From NCBI GenBank assembly GCA_944323045.1, contig CALUQX010000008.1, positions 1 to 64,000 on the forward strand: DNA of 64,000 nucleotides. The letters are read 5' to 3'. This stretch comes from Candidatus Gastranaerophilales bacterium (GTDB lineage Bacteria; Cyanobacteriota; Vampirovibrionia; Gastranaerophilales; Gastranaerophilaceae). A model generated the notes under the pieces. The model saw nothing but the letters and a program-made list of their open reading frames with translations, made no database searches and was not told where the DNA came from. Each line of letters opens with the position of its first letter. Position 1 is the first letter of the stretch. Below, one piece after another: positions 34,406-43,417 of this stretch. Made by a program: the position numbers and the translations under genes.

Positions 34406-34915
34406 GCAGGTTTTAGCCCTGTCGCATGGCGCAAAAGTAAGTGGGGTGAGTATTGTGAGTGGAGTGAGTAACGTTTGCTGGGAGTTACAAACATTACTAC
34501 ATTGAAAAGACGTTAGGACGTTAAGACGATAAGACGTTGAGTTCTTATCTGAAAGCTGGCTACGCAAAGATTCCATTATGGCTTTATTTAATATATTGTT
34601 TCTGGTTAGGTGGTAATTCCAACCTACATTTTCATCTTTTCGTTCCTGCAAACTTCCTGTCATCCAAATTCCTCGATTATAACATCTATATCTTTATTAT
34701 TACATATCTTGCTAAATTTTGCAAGTCCTTTTTGGGAAAAGTGAGTGAAGTGAGTGGAGTAAATAAGTGAGTAAAGTATTTACAATAAATCAGGCAATGA
34801 GGCATTCCTTTTTGACTAATTAATTAATTAATCACCACCTCACAATACTCACATCACTCACTTTAGTCACTCTTTTTAAGCTCACTAGCTGCGAGGCATC
34901 AATATCGATATGAGT

Positions 34916-36289
34916 TTATGCAGGAGCAACACAAGCCGTTATTGCGTCTATCAGACGTTTTACAGGTACTATTTCAATTTTATCGAATTCTGTATTGTTT
35001 GCAAATGGAATTATGGCCTTTTTAAATCCGGATGCTGCAGCCTCATTTAATCTTTTTTCTATGTTATTAACAGGATGTATTTCTCCAGACAAACCAATTT
35101 CGCCAATAATAACCGTTTGACTGTCTACCACAACATCTCTTGCGCAGGTTGCTACTGCCAGTGCAATTCCCAAGTCAGCCGCAGGTTCATCAACCTCAAT
35201 CCCGCCCATAATATTAACGTACACATCTTGTTTTGAAAGATTTAACCCCACACGTTTTTCAAGCACAGCCAGAATTTGCAGAAGCCTGCTTGCATCCACT
35301 CCATTTGTAACACGACGAGGGGTTGGATACGGAGTTGTACCTACAAGTGCCTGAACTTCCACAAGCAATGGACGTGTGCCCTCGTTAGTAACAATAATTG
35401 CACTCCCTGGCACTGCAACCTGTGAACGTTCATTTAAAAACAGTTCATTAGGATTTTTTACTTCCCGTAACCCATCCGAATGCATTTCAAAAATTCCAAC
35501 CTCAGATGTGTTGCCAAAACGATTTTTCATTGCACGAAGCATTCTATAGGATTTATATTTATCCCCCTCAAAGTAAATTACGGTATCAACCATGTGTTCA
35601 AGCACTTTAGGACCGGCAATATTTCCGTCTTTTGTCACATGTCCTATTACAACAACCGTAATATTCTTTGTTTTGGCAATATGCATCAAAAGATTACAGC
35701 ACTCACGGATTTGGGAAACGCTGCCGGCAGAACTTGCAACCCCTTGAGAATAAATCGCCTGAATACTGTCAATCACCACGATATCAGGCAAAATCTCTTC
35801 AATCTCTGTTTTAATATTTTCCATGCTTGTTTGCGGGTAAACAAACAAATTATCAGAATTTATATTCAATCTTTGAGCGCGAAGTTTCAACTGGCTCGCG
35901 CTTTCTTCTGCGGACACATAAAGAACTTTTTTGTTATTTTTACAAAGTTCGCCGCTGGTTTGCAAAAGTATTGTTGATTTACCAATGCCCGGATCGCCTG
36001 CTATCAGTACAAGTGACCCTTGTACCAATCCGCCGCCCAAAATTCTGTCAAATTCGGAAATATTTGTACTTACACGAACTTCTTCACCAATTTGAATATC
36101 TTTTAGCAGGGACGGTTTTTCTGTATTAACAAATTCATTCACTGCAGATGTATTTACCACAGGTTTAGCAGCATATTGAATTTCTTCCTGAAAAGTACCC
36201 CATGACCCGCATTCCGGACATTTTCCCAGATATCCGGCAGATTCATATCCACATTCAGTGCATACCCATTTTGATTTGACTTTTGCCAT
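34916..36289 (-). CDS. radA: DNA repair protein RadA
   Basis: 457 residues. RadA helps process branched recombination intermediates. The zinc finger C10-x2-C13...C24-x2-C27 is followed by a RecA-like ATPase with GDPGIGKST, the RadA-specific KNRFG motif (about 254) and a C-terminal Lon-protease-like domain (GGIEVDEPAADLGIALAVA). It follows proS with a 5-nt gap, so the two are probably read together. A repeat module lies after its stop. Confidence 0.97.
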   Translation of the reverse strand: MAKVKSKWVCTECGYESAGYLGKCPECGSWGTFQEEIQYAAKPVVNTSAVNEFVNTEKPSLLKDIQIGEEVRVSTNISEFDRILGGGLVQGSLVLIAGDPGIGKSTILLQTSGELCKNNKKVLYVSAEESASQLKLRAQRLNINSDNLFVYPQTSMENIKTEIEEILPDIVVIDSIQAIYSQGVASSAGSVSQIRECCNLLMHIAKTKNITVVVIGHVTKDGNIAGPKVLEHMVDTVIYFEGDKYKSYRMLRAMKNRFGNTSEVGIFEMHSDGLREVKNPNELFLNERSQVAVPGSAIIVTNEGTRPLLVEVQALVGTTPYPTPRRVTNGVDASRLLQILAVLEKRVGLNLSKQDVYVNIMGGIEVDEPAADLGIALAVATCARDVVVDSQTVIIGEIGLSGEIHPVNNIEKRLNEAAASGFKKAIIPFANNTEFDKIEIVPVKRLIDAITACVAPA

Positions 36290-36294
36290 TGTTT

Positions 36295-38031
36295 TTACTT
36301 GATATTTTTAACTATTTCTATCATTTTTTCCGCTGCTTTTTCCGGTGTAATTTTTTCAATATCACCGGTTTCACGTGTTTTAAATTCAACAAGACCTTCG
36401 TTAATAGTTTTACCGACTGTTATACGGTAAGGAAATCCTATCAAATCAGCATCTTTGAATTTAACACCGGCACGTTCATCTCTGTCATCAATTACAACTT
36501 CAACGCCGGCATTTTGCAACTTTTCGTATAATTCATTTGCTATCTTCATCTGGAGTTCATCCAGAATATTAACAGGAACTATTGTTACATGATATGGCGC
36601 AATTGAAATTGGCCATTTAATTCCGTGTTCATCGTAATGAGCTTCAACAGCAGCAGCAGCTGTCCTTGAAATTCCGATACCATAGCAGCCCATTACAAAA
36701 GGTTTTGTTTTACCGTCAACATCCGTATAGACAGCGTTCATTGGTTTTGAATATTTAGTACCTAATTTAAATATATTACCAACTTCAATACCGCGTGTGA
36801 CAAGAAGAGGTCTGCCGCATTCAGGACAAAATTCACCGCGCTGTACCAGTCTGATATCAGCGTATTTTAAATCTTTTATTCCAAAATCTTCAAGATTAGC
36901 CCCAACAAGATGTTTATCTGTTTCATTAATACCTACAACAAAATTTTTCATGTCTCTAACTGTTTCATCAGCAATAATTTGAATATCATCCATTCCTTTA
37001 GGACCGATAAATCCCGGAACGGCATCAAATCCGTGATTAGCCATTAGTTCGGCAATTTCAGCAGATGAGGCTATTCTGATATCAATACCGCCAACAGCAT
37101 TCATTAACTTAGTTTCTTCAACAGCTTTATCAGCACGTATCAATGCGATTACAGGTTTCTTATCCACTATATAAACAAGCGATTTCAAAATTAATGTTGA
37201 AGGGATATTTAAAAACGCAGACAATTCTTCAATTGAATGAGTATTTGGCGTATCCATAACTTTAGTTTGCGTAAAATATTCTTTACCATCTACAACGGCT
37301 TCAGGCAATTTTGAAACTGCATGGTTAGAATTTGCCGAATAATCACAGTTATCACAATAGAAAACATCATTTTCGCCTGCATCTGTATCTGTAATAACCA
37401 TAAATTCGTGGCTTACGCTGCCGCCGATCGCACCTGAGTCAGATTGAACCATTTTAGTGGCAAGTCCGCAGCGGTCAAAAATTCTTTTATATGCACGAGC
37501 CATGTTTTCATATTCTTTATCAAGTCCGGCTTCATCAACATCAAAACTGTATGCATCTTTCATAATAAATTCACGTCCGCGAAGAAGTCCGTAACGGGGT
37601 CTTACTTCATCACGAAATTTTGATTGAATTTGATATAAATTTACAGGCATCTGTTTATATGATTTCAGACCGTCACGTGCAATTGCAGTAATTACTTCTT
37701 CGTGAGTAGGTCCAAGACACATAACACGGTCATGCCTGTCTTTAAGCCGCATTAATTCTTTACCGTAAGCATCCCATCTGCCTGATTCTTCCCACAATTC
37801 TTTTGGCTGTACAAACGGCATTAAAAGTTCTTGAGCACCGGCGGCATCCATCTCTTCACGAACTATTGTTTCCACCTTTTTCAAAACTCGCCACATCAGA
37901 GGCAAAAAGTTATAAACACCGCTTGTTAATTTTCTTATATAACCTGCGCGCGCAAGCATTTTATGAGAAACGACTTCCGCATCAGAAGGGAATTCTCTAA
38001 GTGTTTGAACAAACAATTTTGACATTTTCAT
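36295..38031 (-). CDS. proS: Proline-tRNA ligase
   Basis: 578 residues, the bacterial type with an insertion (editing) domain between catalytic motifs 2 and 3. It charges tRNA-Pro. Seen: PLMWRVLKKVETIVREEMD, GPTHEEVITA, FRDEVRPRYGLLRGREFIMKDAYSFD-type motif 2, the insertion domain with FIGPKGMDDIQI, and motif 3 GCYGIGISRTAAA. GGAAAATAAAATT precedes the ATG. radA follows 5 nt after the stop. Confidence 0.97.
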   Translation of the reverse strand: MKMSKLFVQTLREFPSDAEVVSHKMLARAGYIRKLTSGVYNFLPLMWRVLKKVETIVREEMDAAGAQELLMPFVQPKELWEESGRWDAYGKELMRLKDRHDRVMCLGPTHEEVITAIARDGLKSYKQMPVNLYQIQSKFRDEVRPRYGLLRGREFIMKDAYSFDVDEAGLDKEYENMARAYKRIFDRCGLATKMVQSDSGAIGGSVSHEFMVITDTDAGENDVFYCDNCDYSANSNHAVSKLPEAVVDGKEYFTQTKVMDTPNTHSIEELSAFLNIPSTLILKSLVYIVDKKPVIALIRADKAVEETKLMNAVGGIDIRIASSAEIAELMANHGFDAVPGFIGPKGMDDIQIIADETVRDMKNFVVGINETDKHLVGANLEDFGIKDLKYADIRLVQRGEFCPECGRPLLVTRGIEVGNIFKLGTKYSKPMNAVYTDVDGKTKPFVMGCYGIGISRTAAAAVEAHYDEHGIKWPISIAPYHVTIVPVNILDELQMKIANELYEKLQNAGVEVVIDDRDERAGVKFKDADLIGFPYRITVGKTINEGLVEFKTRETGDIEKITPEKAAEKMIEIVKNIK

Positions 38032-38051
38032 AATTTTATTTTCCTTACTAT

Positions 38052-38738
38052 TTATATTACCGGTACATCAATAGGATCAACAAGGATTACCTTTATAGTT
38101 TCACCCTTATTTAAATAAATATCTTTTCCTTTTCTTATCATATCGGCAACGCCGTCATAAACGTAATATGCACCGGCCCCGATACCGCCGCCTATGGCAG
38201 AAAGCGGAAGAGTCAGAATTCTAAAATATCCGCCTGCAACATCTTCAAAAGTATCATTGCCCCAATCTGTTGCTGTTTTTGCTATTTCTTTTGTCTTTTC
38301 CCAATTTTGAGAAAGTGCATCACCATAACCTTTTGACGCTGTCAAACCGCCGTCATAGGTTAATTCTGTTCTGCCGACAACAGACATTGAAATTGGTAGT
38401 TGGCGACCATTCGGTGTTACAACGTGGTCAAAGTTCAAATACATAACAGAGCCTTTTGAAAATCTTTTTGAAGGGACTATTTTTACAATACTGCCTCTGA
38501 CAAGTGACCCCATCGGCAAAATAACATCCGTATCAGAAGTCTGATCTGTCATCAGAACAGCCTGAAACTCTTTTCCCTGATATTCAGGGGCTGAACCTAT
38601 CGGGGTTAGTAATTTTAATTCAAACTTTGTACCTGCCGGAATACGTTTTGTTTTTGCATTAGCATTAAAAGGTACTGCTACTACAGTCTGTATAAGCATA
38701 AACATTGCCAATATTATTGTTAAAATTTTCATTCTCAT
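38052..38738 (-). CDS. Secreted hypothetical protein with VirB10/TrbI-like beta region
   Basis: 228 residues. A signal peptide or membrane anchor (MRMKILTIILAMFMLIQTVVAV) is followed by a beta-rich part, IPAGTKFELKLLTPIGS...VILPMGSLVRGSIVKIVPSKRF...YLNFDHVVTPNGRQLPI. This follows the pattern of the TrbI/VirB10 outer-membrane beta domain, although the resemblance is only by eye. A Gly/Ala-rich hydrophobic stretch lies at about 180-200. GGAGAG 6 nt before 38738 decides the start over the ATG at 38768. It is 20 nt before proS on the same strand. Confidence 0.7.
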   Translation of the reverse strand: MRMKILTIILAMFMLIQTVVAVPFNANAKTKRIPAGTKFELKLLTPIGSAPEYQGKEFQAVLMTDQTSDTDVILPMGSLVRGSIVKIVPSKRFSKGSVMYLNFDHVVTPNGRQLPISMSVVGRTELTYDGGLTASKGYGDALSQNWEKTKEIAKTATDWGNDTFEDVAGGYFRILTLPLSAIGGGIGAGAYYVYDGVADMIRKGKDIYLNKGETIKVILVDPIDVPVI

Positions 38739-38841
38739 AAAATACTCTCCTGTTGTCATTTTGACCATATATATTTTACTCCAAAAGATGAAGTTTTTGC
38801 AATAGGTTGCAAATGTGTCAAAATATTGTTAAAATTCAAAT

Positions 38842-39756
38842 ATGTCCAAATTAGATAAGATAGAAGAGTTACAAAATATTCTAAAGGAAGACCATTCAAA
38901 TTTTCAGGCGCGCAGACAGCTTGCAGTGCTATTATTAGATTCGGGGTTTCCTAAAGAGGCATTGCAGCATTTTTTATATCTTTCTAAATTTTTTGAAGAT
39001 GACAGCGGAATTTATTACAATCTGGGTATTGTATACGAAAAATTAAAAGAATTGGATAAGGCTGTTGACGCATATAAAAAAGCAATTGAAATTTCACCGG
39101 AAGAAGCTGATGCGCATTATAATCTCGGGCTTGTTTATATGGACAAAAAAATGTATGAAGAAGCCGTTGATTGTTTTGAAACTGTTTTAACATATGATAA
39201 AGATGATTCAAACGCCTATTTCAGTATAGGATTATGTTACTTTAAAGAAGGCAAATATGACGGGGCTAAATATTATTTTGAGCGCACTGTAGAATTGAAT
39301 GATGAAGATATTTATGCTCATTTTTATATCGGGAATATCTTAAAAGATAAAGGCGATTTAGATGGGGCGGAATCGAAATTCAATAAAGTTTTAGAAATAT
39401 CACCGGAATACAGCTGGGCATATTTCAATCTTGCATCAATTGATTATGAACGCGGAGATTATGACCGTGCAATTGAAAATTTGAAAAAAACTCTGGAATT
39501 TAACCCTAAAGATTATGATGCATATATAGTTTACGCAAAAATTCTGGCAAAACTCGGAAGATTAGAAGAAGCTGATGAGATTTTGGATACGGCTGAAGAT
39601 CAGGGGGCAAATACAGGTGATTTTTATTACATATATGCACAACTGGAAAAACTGCAGGGTGAAGAAGAGGAATACAAAGAATATTTAAAATTAGCCATGC
39701 AAAACCGTTCAACTCTATCCGTCAGTCTGAAAAAAATTCAGGCAGAGATGAAGTAA
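38842..39756 (+). CDS. TPR-repeat protein, 304 residues
   Basis: About seven tetratricopeptide repeats cover residues 30-280, for example YYNLGIVYEKLKELDKAVDAYKKAIEISP and AYFNLASIDYERGDYDRAIENLKKTLEFNP. There is no signal peptide. No ribosome binding site is present: TGTTAAAAT (extended -10, hexamer 38830-38835) ends 6 nt before the ATG and TTGCAA (38807-38812) is 17 bp upstream, so a leaderless mRNA is likely. It is convergent with the prepilin gene, 3 bp after its stop. Confidence 0.9.
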   Translation: MSKLDKIEELQNILKEDHSNFQARRQLAVLLLDSGFPKEALQHFLYLSKFFEDDSGIYYNLGIVYEKLKELDKAVDAYKKAIEISPEEADAHYNLGLVYMDKKMYEEAVDCFETVLTYDKDDSNAYFSIGLCYFKEGKYDGAKYYFERTVELNDEDIYAHFYIGNILKDKGDLDGAESKFNKVLEISPEYSWAYFNLASIDYERGDYDRAIENLKKTLEFNPKDYDAYIVYAKILAKLGRLEEADEILDTAEDQGANTGDFYYIYAQLEKLQGEEEEYKEYLKLAMQNRSTLSVSLKKIQAEMK

Positions 39757-39759
39757 TTT

Positions 39760-40434
39760 TTATATGTCTTTCCAGAAATTTTTATCATAAAGCGCCTTAA
39801 AAGTACAACCAGCCCCATTCATACCATCCGCATTTATTGAGGAACACAAACTATTATCTGCTCTGTAAAAAGATGTACCCTTTGCGCCCATAGGTAATAA
39901 GGTTCCTTTAGTATCAATTTGAAACATAAACAAGTCTTTACCAAGTTGATTAGGCTTTTTATTAACGCCATTAACATCTACAGAAATACATAATCCACCG
40001 GCATTTTGATTGGTGTGATTTTCAATCAAAATATACATATTATCATTTAGTAATGCCTGACCATCATCAAACATATTAGAAGCGCCAAGGGGTACACCGA
40101 TGTAATTGTGATATATATTTTTAAGTTCATCGCTTTTTATACAAGCCTCATTCTCATTTTGTCCATATGCGCAATCTTTTGCGACTTTAAGATATTTTAG
40201 CATATGTTTCTTCAGTTCACGATATTCCGTATTTTCAGGAGTTAGCCGGAAACCGTTTTCTGCCTGATACATATTTAATACCTGATTTAAAGTTGAATAT
40301 GCTTTGCGCAGCCCTGTTTCCAGCTCTTTTGCTCTGTAATGCTGTACAAGATTTGGTATTGTCAATGCCGCAACGACTCCTATTATAGCAAGCGTAATTA
40401 ATACTTCTGCCAATGTAAAAGCTATATGTTTCAT
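39760..40434 (-). CDS. Prepilin-type protein with short leader (pair 2)
   Basis: 224 residues. The leader MKHIA is cut before FTLAEVLITLAIIGVVAALTIPNLV, with Glu5. The body has YSTLNQVLNMYQAENG, DCAYGQNENEACIKSDE and a C-terminal half with SVDVNGVNKKPNQLGKDLFMFQID, a phrase common to minor pseudopilins. There are Cys near the end (SLCSS, GAGCTFKALYD). GGAGGTATAA-ATG sets the start. It is divergent from an XRE gene 66 bp away. Confidence 0.85.
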   Translation of the reverse strand: MKHIAFTLAEVLITLAIIGVVAALTIPNLVQHYRAKELETGLRKAYSTLNQVLNMYQAENGFRLTPENTEYRELKKHMLKYLKVAKDCAYGQNENEACIKSDELKNIYHNYIGVPLGASNMFDDGQALLNDNMYILIENHTNQNAGGLCISVDVNGVNKKPNQLGKDLFMFQIDTKGTLLPMGAKGTSFYRADNSLCSSINADGMNGAGCTFKALYDKNFWKDI

Positions 40435-40500
40435 TTATACCTCCATTTTGTAATGTATCACCTTACATATTTACTATTATTATTGAGGCAAAATAAAAAT

Positions 40501-40710
40501 ATGTCAAGACTTAATCTCTTAGGAGCAAATATAAAAAAATACCGCAAGCAGAAAAAGCTTTCGCAAAATCAGCTTGCTGAAATTCTTGATTTTTCGCGCG
40601 AACACGTTGCCTGCATTGAAACAGGCAAAGAATTCATAAGTCTTCGCAAATTATTCATTATGGCAGATGCGCTTGATGTACCGGTAAAAGATTTTTTTGA
40701 CTTTGACTAG
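40501..40710 (+). CDS. XRE-family HTH regulator (pair 2)
   Basis: 69 residues, one Cro/cI-type HTH: NIKKYRKQKKLSQNQLAEILDFSREHVACIETGKEF and then LRKLFIMADALDVPVKDFFDFD. The ATG at 40501 is chosen because the upstream frame is not protein-like; a GAGG 13 nt before it is rather distant. It is a paralogue of the regulator at 30460 and sits in the same divergent position beside a prepilin gene. Its stop codon lies inside the left 21-bp repeat of the neighbouring cassette. Confidence 0.88.
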   Translation: MSRLNLLGANIKKYRKQKKLSQNQLAEILDFSREHVACIETGKEFISLRKLFIMADALDVPVKDFFDFD

Positions 40711-40723
40711 TCTTCCGGCATGA
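40703..40723. repeat. Left 21-bp direct repeat of the two-gene cassette
   Basis: It begins TTGACTAGTCTTCCGG and ends CATGA, and is identical to 42062-42082. It contains the palindrome GACTAGTC, which here carries the XRE stop codon. Confidence 0.92.
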
Positions 40724-40732
40724 AATTTAATC

Positions 40733-41290
40733 CTATTTTGATAATTGATTTTTTACTTCAACTGCTACATCTCTTTGGATCTGCATAGAATTGTTTTTTT
40801 CTAAAGAATCAATATTTTTATTAATACTATTAACTGTTATATTTAATACTGCAAAGAAAACGCTAATTATAAGACCGAAGACCGAAATCAGAATTGTAAC
40901 AGTATTTTTTACATTATTATTCTGTTTTTCTAAATTTTCGTACCTTAATGCATTTTCTGTTTTTACATGCTCTAGAGTATTACTAATAATTTTATTTTCG
41001 GCTCTTAAATCTCTAATTTCATTTAAAATTATACTATTAATATCTGTAAAACTATTTTTCATTAGTTTTTCTTCTCCATCTAATCTAACATGATTAATAG
41101 AATCCTGTTCGGTATTATTAATCTGAATTTCTATATTATCTAATTTTTCAGATATTTTATTTAATTCTTTACATAATTGATAATATTGCCAGCCGGGCGT
41201 TTCCGGTTGAACAGTTGATTTATTATCACCTGTTGGATTTTCAAGTAAATTATCAACACAATTGGAATCTTGAGTTGGGCTATTAATCAT
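40733..41290 (-). CDS. Cassette gene 2: coiled-coil membrane protein
   Basis: 185 residues, not recognised. A soluble N-terminal half with a long coiled coil (about 55-125: LDNIEIQINNTEQD through KIISNTLEHVKTENALRYENL) is followed by one strong membrane segment (VTILISVFGLIISVFFAVLNI, about 131-152) and a short charged tail. It overlaps the upstream cassette gene by 8 nt, so the two are translationally coupled. The layout (sensor-like partner plus coiled-coil membrane protein) is seen in some defence or membrane-effector pairs, but no motif proves that. Confidence 0.75.
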   Translation of the reverse strand: MINSPTQDSNCVDNLLENPTGDNKSTVQPETPGWQYYQLCKELNKISEKLDNIEIQINNTEQDSINHVRLDGEEKLMKNSFTDINSIILNEIRDLRAENKIISNTLEHVKTENALRYENLEKQNNNVKNTVTILISVFGLIISVFFAVLNITVNSINKNIDSLEKNNSMQIQRDVAVEVKNQLSK

Positions 41291-42008
41291 TTGGCACCTG
41301 CCCTATTTGTTGAATTTTTTCGTTTGCTTCAATAAACTGTTTATAGTATTCATATAGTTTATCGATAAACATAGTAATATTATCCAAATTCTTATCTTTA
41401 GGCAAGTTGTAATTAAAATTTACACCTGTTGTATAAGTCCTGATTTTTTCGTTATTTTCATTAGTTCTTTCACTTATTTTTTCTATTCTATAAGTGGCGA
41501 GAATGTTAGAACCTTCTTCTAGAGGTATGATTATCTGAAATCCTTTATTTTGCTCCCAGTTTGCAATTTGATTAATTTGTTCGTTAAACAACTTTAATTT
41601 GTAATCAAGCTCGTATGATATAGAAAAATTAATACCTATTGCAAAAATAAAAGGGAGTTTTTGTTCTTCTAATAATGCTTTAGTAATATTTATAATAGTA
41701 TCTAAATCAGACTGTTCAAATTCTTTTGCTTCAATTATAATTTTTTGTTCTGAAATAGATTGATTAATTTTAATATTATCCGATTTATAAATCCTGATTG
41801 GTAGTTGTTTTTTTAAATTATCAATAAATTCCTTAGGTGGTTGTATATCTGATTTTATTATTATATTTTGTTCTTCTTCTTCAAATTTTAATTCATTATT
41901 AGATAGTTTATATTTGACTAAGGCATTAAATTCTTCACCAGTACTTTTATACCCTACCAGCACAATTGAGGCTGATTCTTTTAATTTATTATAATTTTCT
42001 AAAGTCAT
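41283..42008 (-). CDS. Cassette gene 1: hypothetical soluble protein
   Basis: 241 residues, not recognised. It is rich in Lys, Glu, Asn and Ile, with alternating beta and helical parts: SASIVLVGYKSTGEEFNALV, then QKIIIEAKEFEQSDLDTIIN, then a beta-rich region (FIFAIGINFSISYELDYKLKLF; GFQIIIPLEEGSNILATYRI). It has no membrane helix or signal. AAGGG stands 6 nt before the ATG. It is the first of two genes in a cassette flanked by 21-bp direct repeats and is more AT-rich than its neighbours, so it was probably acquired. Confidence 0.78.
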   Translation of the reverse strand: MTLENYNKLKESASIVLVGYKSTGEEFNALVKYKLSNNELKFEEEEQNIIIKSDIQPPKEFIDNLKKQLPIRIYKSDNIKINQSISEQKIIIEAKEFEQSDLDTIINITKALLEEQKLPFIFAIGINFSISYELDYKLKLFNEQINQIANWEQNKGFQIIIPLEEGSNILATYRIEKISERTNENNEKIRTYTTGVNFNYNLPKDKNLDNITMFIDKLYEYYKQFIEANEKIQQIGQVPND

Positions 42009-42061
42009 AATTTCCCTTTCATTATATTATAATAACACATTTTAGTTCTATTTGCAAGCTC

Positions 42062-42082
42062 TTGACTAGTCTTCCGGCATGA
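42062..42082. repeat. Right 21-bp direct repeat of the two-gene cassette
   Basis: A perfect copy of 40703-40723. Here it forms the last codons (MPED) and stop of the M16 peptidase. Confidence 0.92.
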
Positions 42083-43394
42083 GCAGTGATATTACAGCGT
42101 GGTCAAGACTTAAATACTTTTTCGCAGCATTTTCTAAGTCTTCTATCGTTATATCATTTACATCTTTAAGGTAATCTTCTATCAGTTTCAAATCCTCGCA
42201 GACTGTCATGTAATATCCGATATTTTCGCCTATCTCTGAAACTGTTTCTGCTTCCTGTGCAAAACGCGATTTAATTTTCTTCTTTGCCTTTAACAGTTCT
42301 TCTTCAGTAATTTTTCTGTCCTGAAGACCGTTTATTTCAGCTTTAACAAGTTCCAGCGCCTGTTCTTTCTTTTCCGGTTTAAAATTCGCCTGTATAAAGA
42401 AATTATTGCCGTCTTTGAATTGATAATGCTCGCTGCCAACAAAATTAAAAATCGGAGCTCGCTGTTTTTCTATCAAATTCTGATACAATCTTGAACTTGT
42501 GCCATCCCCGAGAATAATGTTGACTAAATCGAGTTCAATATTTTCTTTTAAAGAACTTGCTTTTGGACCGAGATATCCTATCATTAAATATGCCGTACTT
42601 GCTTTAGTTGTATTTTCTACAAATATAGTTTTATCTGTCGGTTTATCAGGTTCATTAATCTTTTTAACTCCATTCGGACGACCTTTAAACTCAAAGCCTT
42701 CTTCAACTGCTTTTAGCACTTTTTCATGGTCAAAATCCCCGACAATAATTGTTGTCATATTTTCCGGAGAATAGAATGTTCTATAGTAATCCATAATTTG
42801 TTGCTGTGTAACCTGTGAAATAATTTCCGGTGTACCGATTACATCGCGTTTATATGGATGTTTTGTATACATATTAAAGTTACATGTATTATAAACTTTT
42901 GTCCAATTCTGGTCTTTGCGCATTCTTATTTCTTCAATAACAACATGGCGTTCGCGTTTGTCGGTTACGGTATGGTCATTCAGGTCAAACGGGGCTCCTA
43001 TTTCTTCTTCCGGCAAAACAGGATCAAGCATCATATCAGAATGCAATTCTATTGCCAGATATAAATCTTTATCCTCTTTTCCCTTTGGAAGAGTTACATA
43101 ATAGAAGGTGTAATCTTTCCAGGTGGCAGCGTTTACTATAGCGCCTTTAGATTCCAGAATTCTATCAAATTCGCCGGCTTTGTGTTTGTGAGTGCCTTTG
43201 AACATCAAGTGTTCCAGAAAATGCGAAATACCGTTATTATTGTCATCTTCATTTATGGAACCTGTTTTTACCCATGTACTGACATTAACAAGTTCACCTT
43301 CTTTGTGTGCAAGAACAATTTTGTGTCCGTTCTCGCGTTCGTATACTTCAACTTCTTTTGTCAAAAACGGGTATTTTATCAAACTTTTTTTCAT
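42066..43394 (-). CDS. M16 family zinc metallopeptidase
   Basis: 442 residues, an insulinase/processing-peptidase-like protein. The inverted zinc motif HFLEH is at about residues 58-62, with the distal Glu supplied later (VIEEIRMRKD). A second, inactive M16 domain follows. It may work in envelope protein or peptide turnover. GAGG 9 nt before the ATG at 43394 fixes the start over 43418. It is 23 nt after the glycosyltransferase gene, in one run. Its last codons lie in the right 21-bp repeat, so the cassette insertion left the reading frame intact. Confidence 0.92.
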   Translation of the reverse strand: MKKSLIKYPFLTKEVEVYERENGHKIVLAHKEGELVNVSTWVKTGSINEDDNNNGISHFLEHLMFKGTHKHKAGEFDRILESKGAIVNAATWKDYTFYYVTLPKGKEDKDLYLAIELHSDMMLDPVLPEEEIGAPFDLNDHTVTDKRERHVVIEEIRMRKDQNWTKVYNTCNFNMYTKHPYKRDVIGTPEIISQVTQQQIMDYYRTFYSPENMTTIIVGDFDHEKVLKAVEEGFEFKGRPNGVKKINEPDKPTDKTIFVENTTKASTAYLMIGYLGPKASSLKENIELDLVNIILGDGTSSRLYQNLIEKQRAPIFNFVGSEHYQFKDGNNFFIQANFKPEKKEQALELVKAEINGLQDRKITEEELLKAKKKIKSRFAQEAETVSEIGENIGYYMTVCEDLKLIEDYLKDVNDITIEDLENAAKKYLSLDHAVISLLMPED

Positions 43395-43417
43395 TATTTT
43401 TTCCTCTTTTAAATTCA

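Larger units (their letters stand above)
34023..34915. repeat. Upstream repeat module of prepilin copy 3
   Basis: Built like the modules upstream of copies 1 and 2: the CACAAG/CTTGTG hairpin (34103-34122), palindromic elements (34137-34194, half copy 34261-34283), the 11-C tract (34377-34387), GTGAGT runs (34437-34470), a GACGTTAGGACGTTAAGACG run (34508-34541), and the block starting GAAAGCTGGCTACGCAAAG. From 34626 to 34880 it matches 1990-2228 closely (ATTTTCATCTTTTCGTTCC through CACCACCTCACAATACTCAC). No gene is supported. Confidence 0.75.

Noticed and set aside
34370-34663. 97-codon minus-strand frame upstream of prepilin copy 3
   Set aside because: It has the same repeat content as 21247-21729 and is not kept in the copy 1 module in the same form.
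40724-42061. Insertion sequence
   Set aside because: No transposase motif and no terminal inverted repeats; 21-bp direct repeats are longer than usual target duplications.
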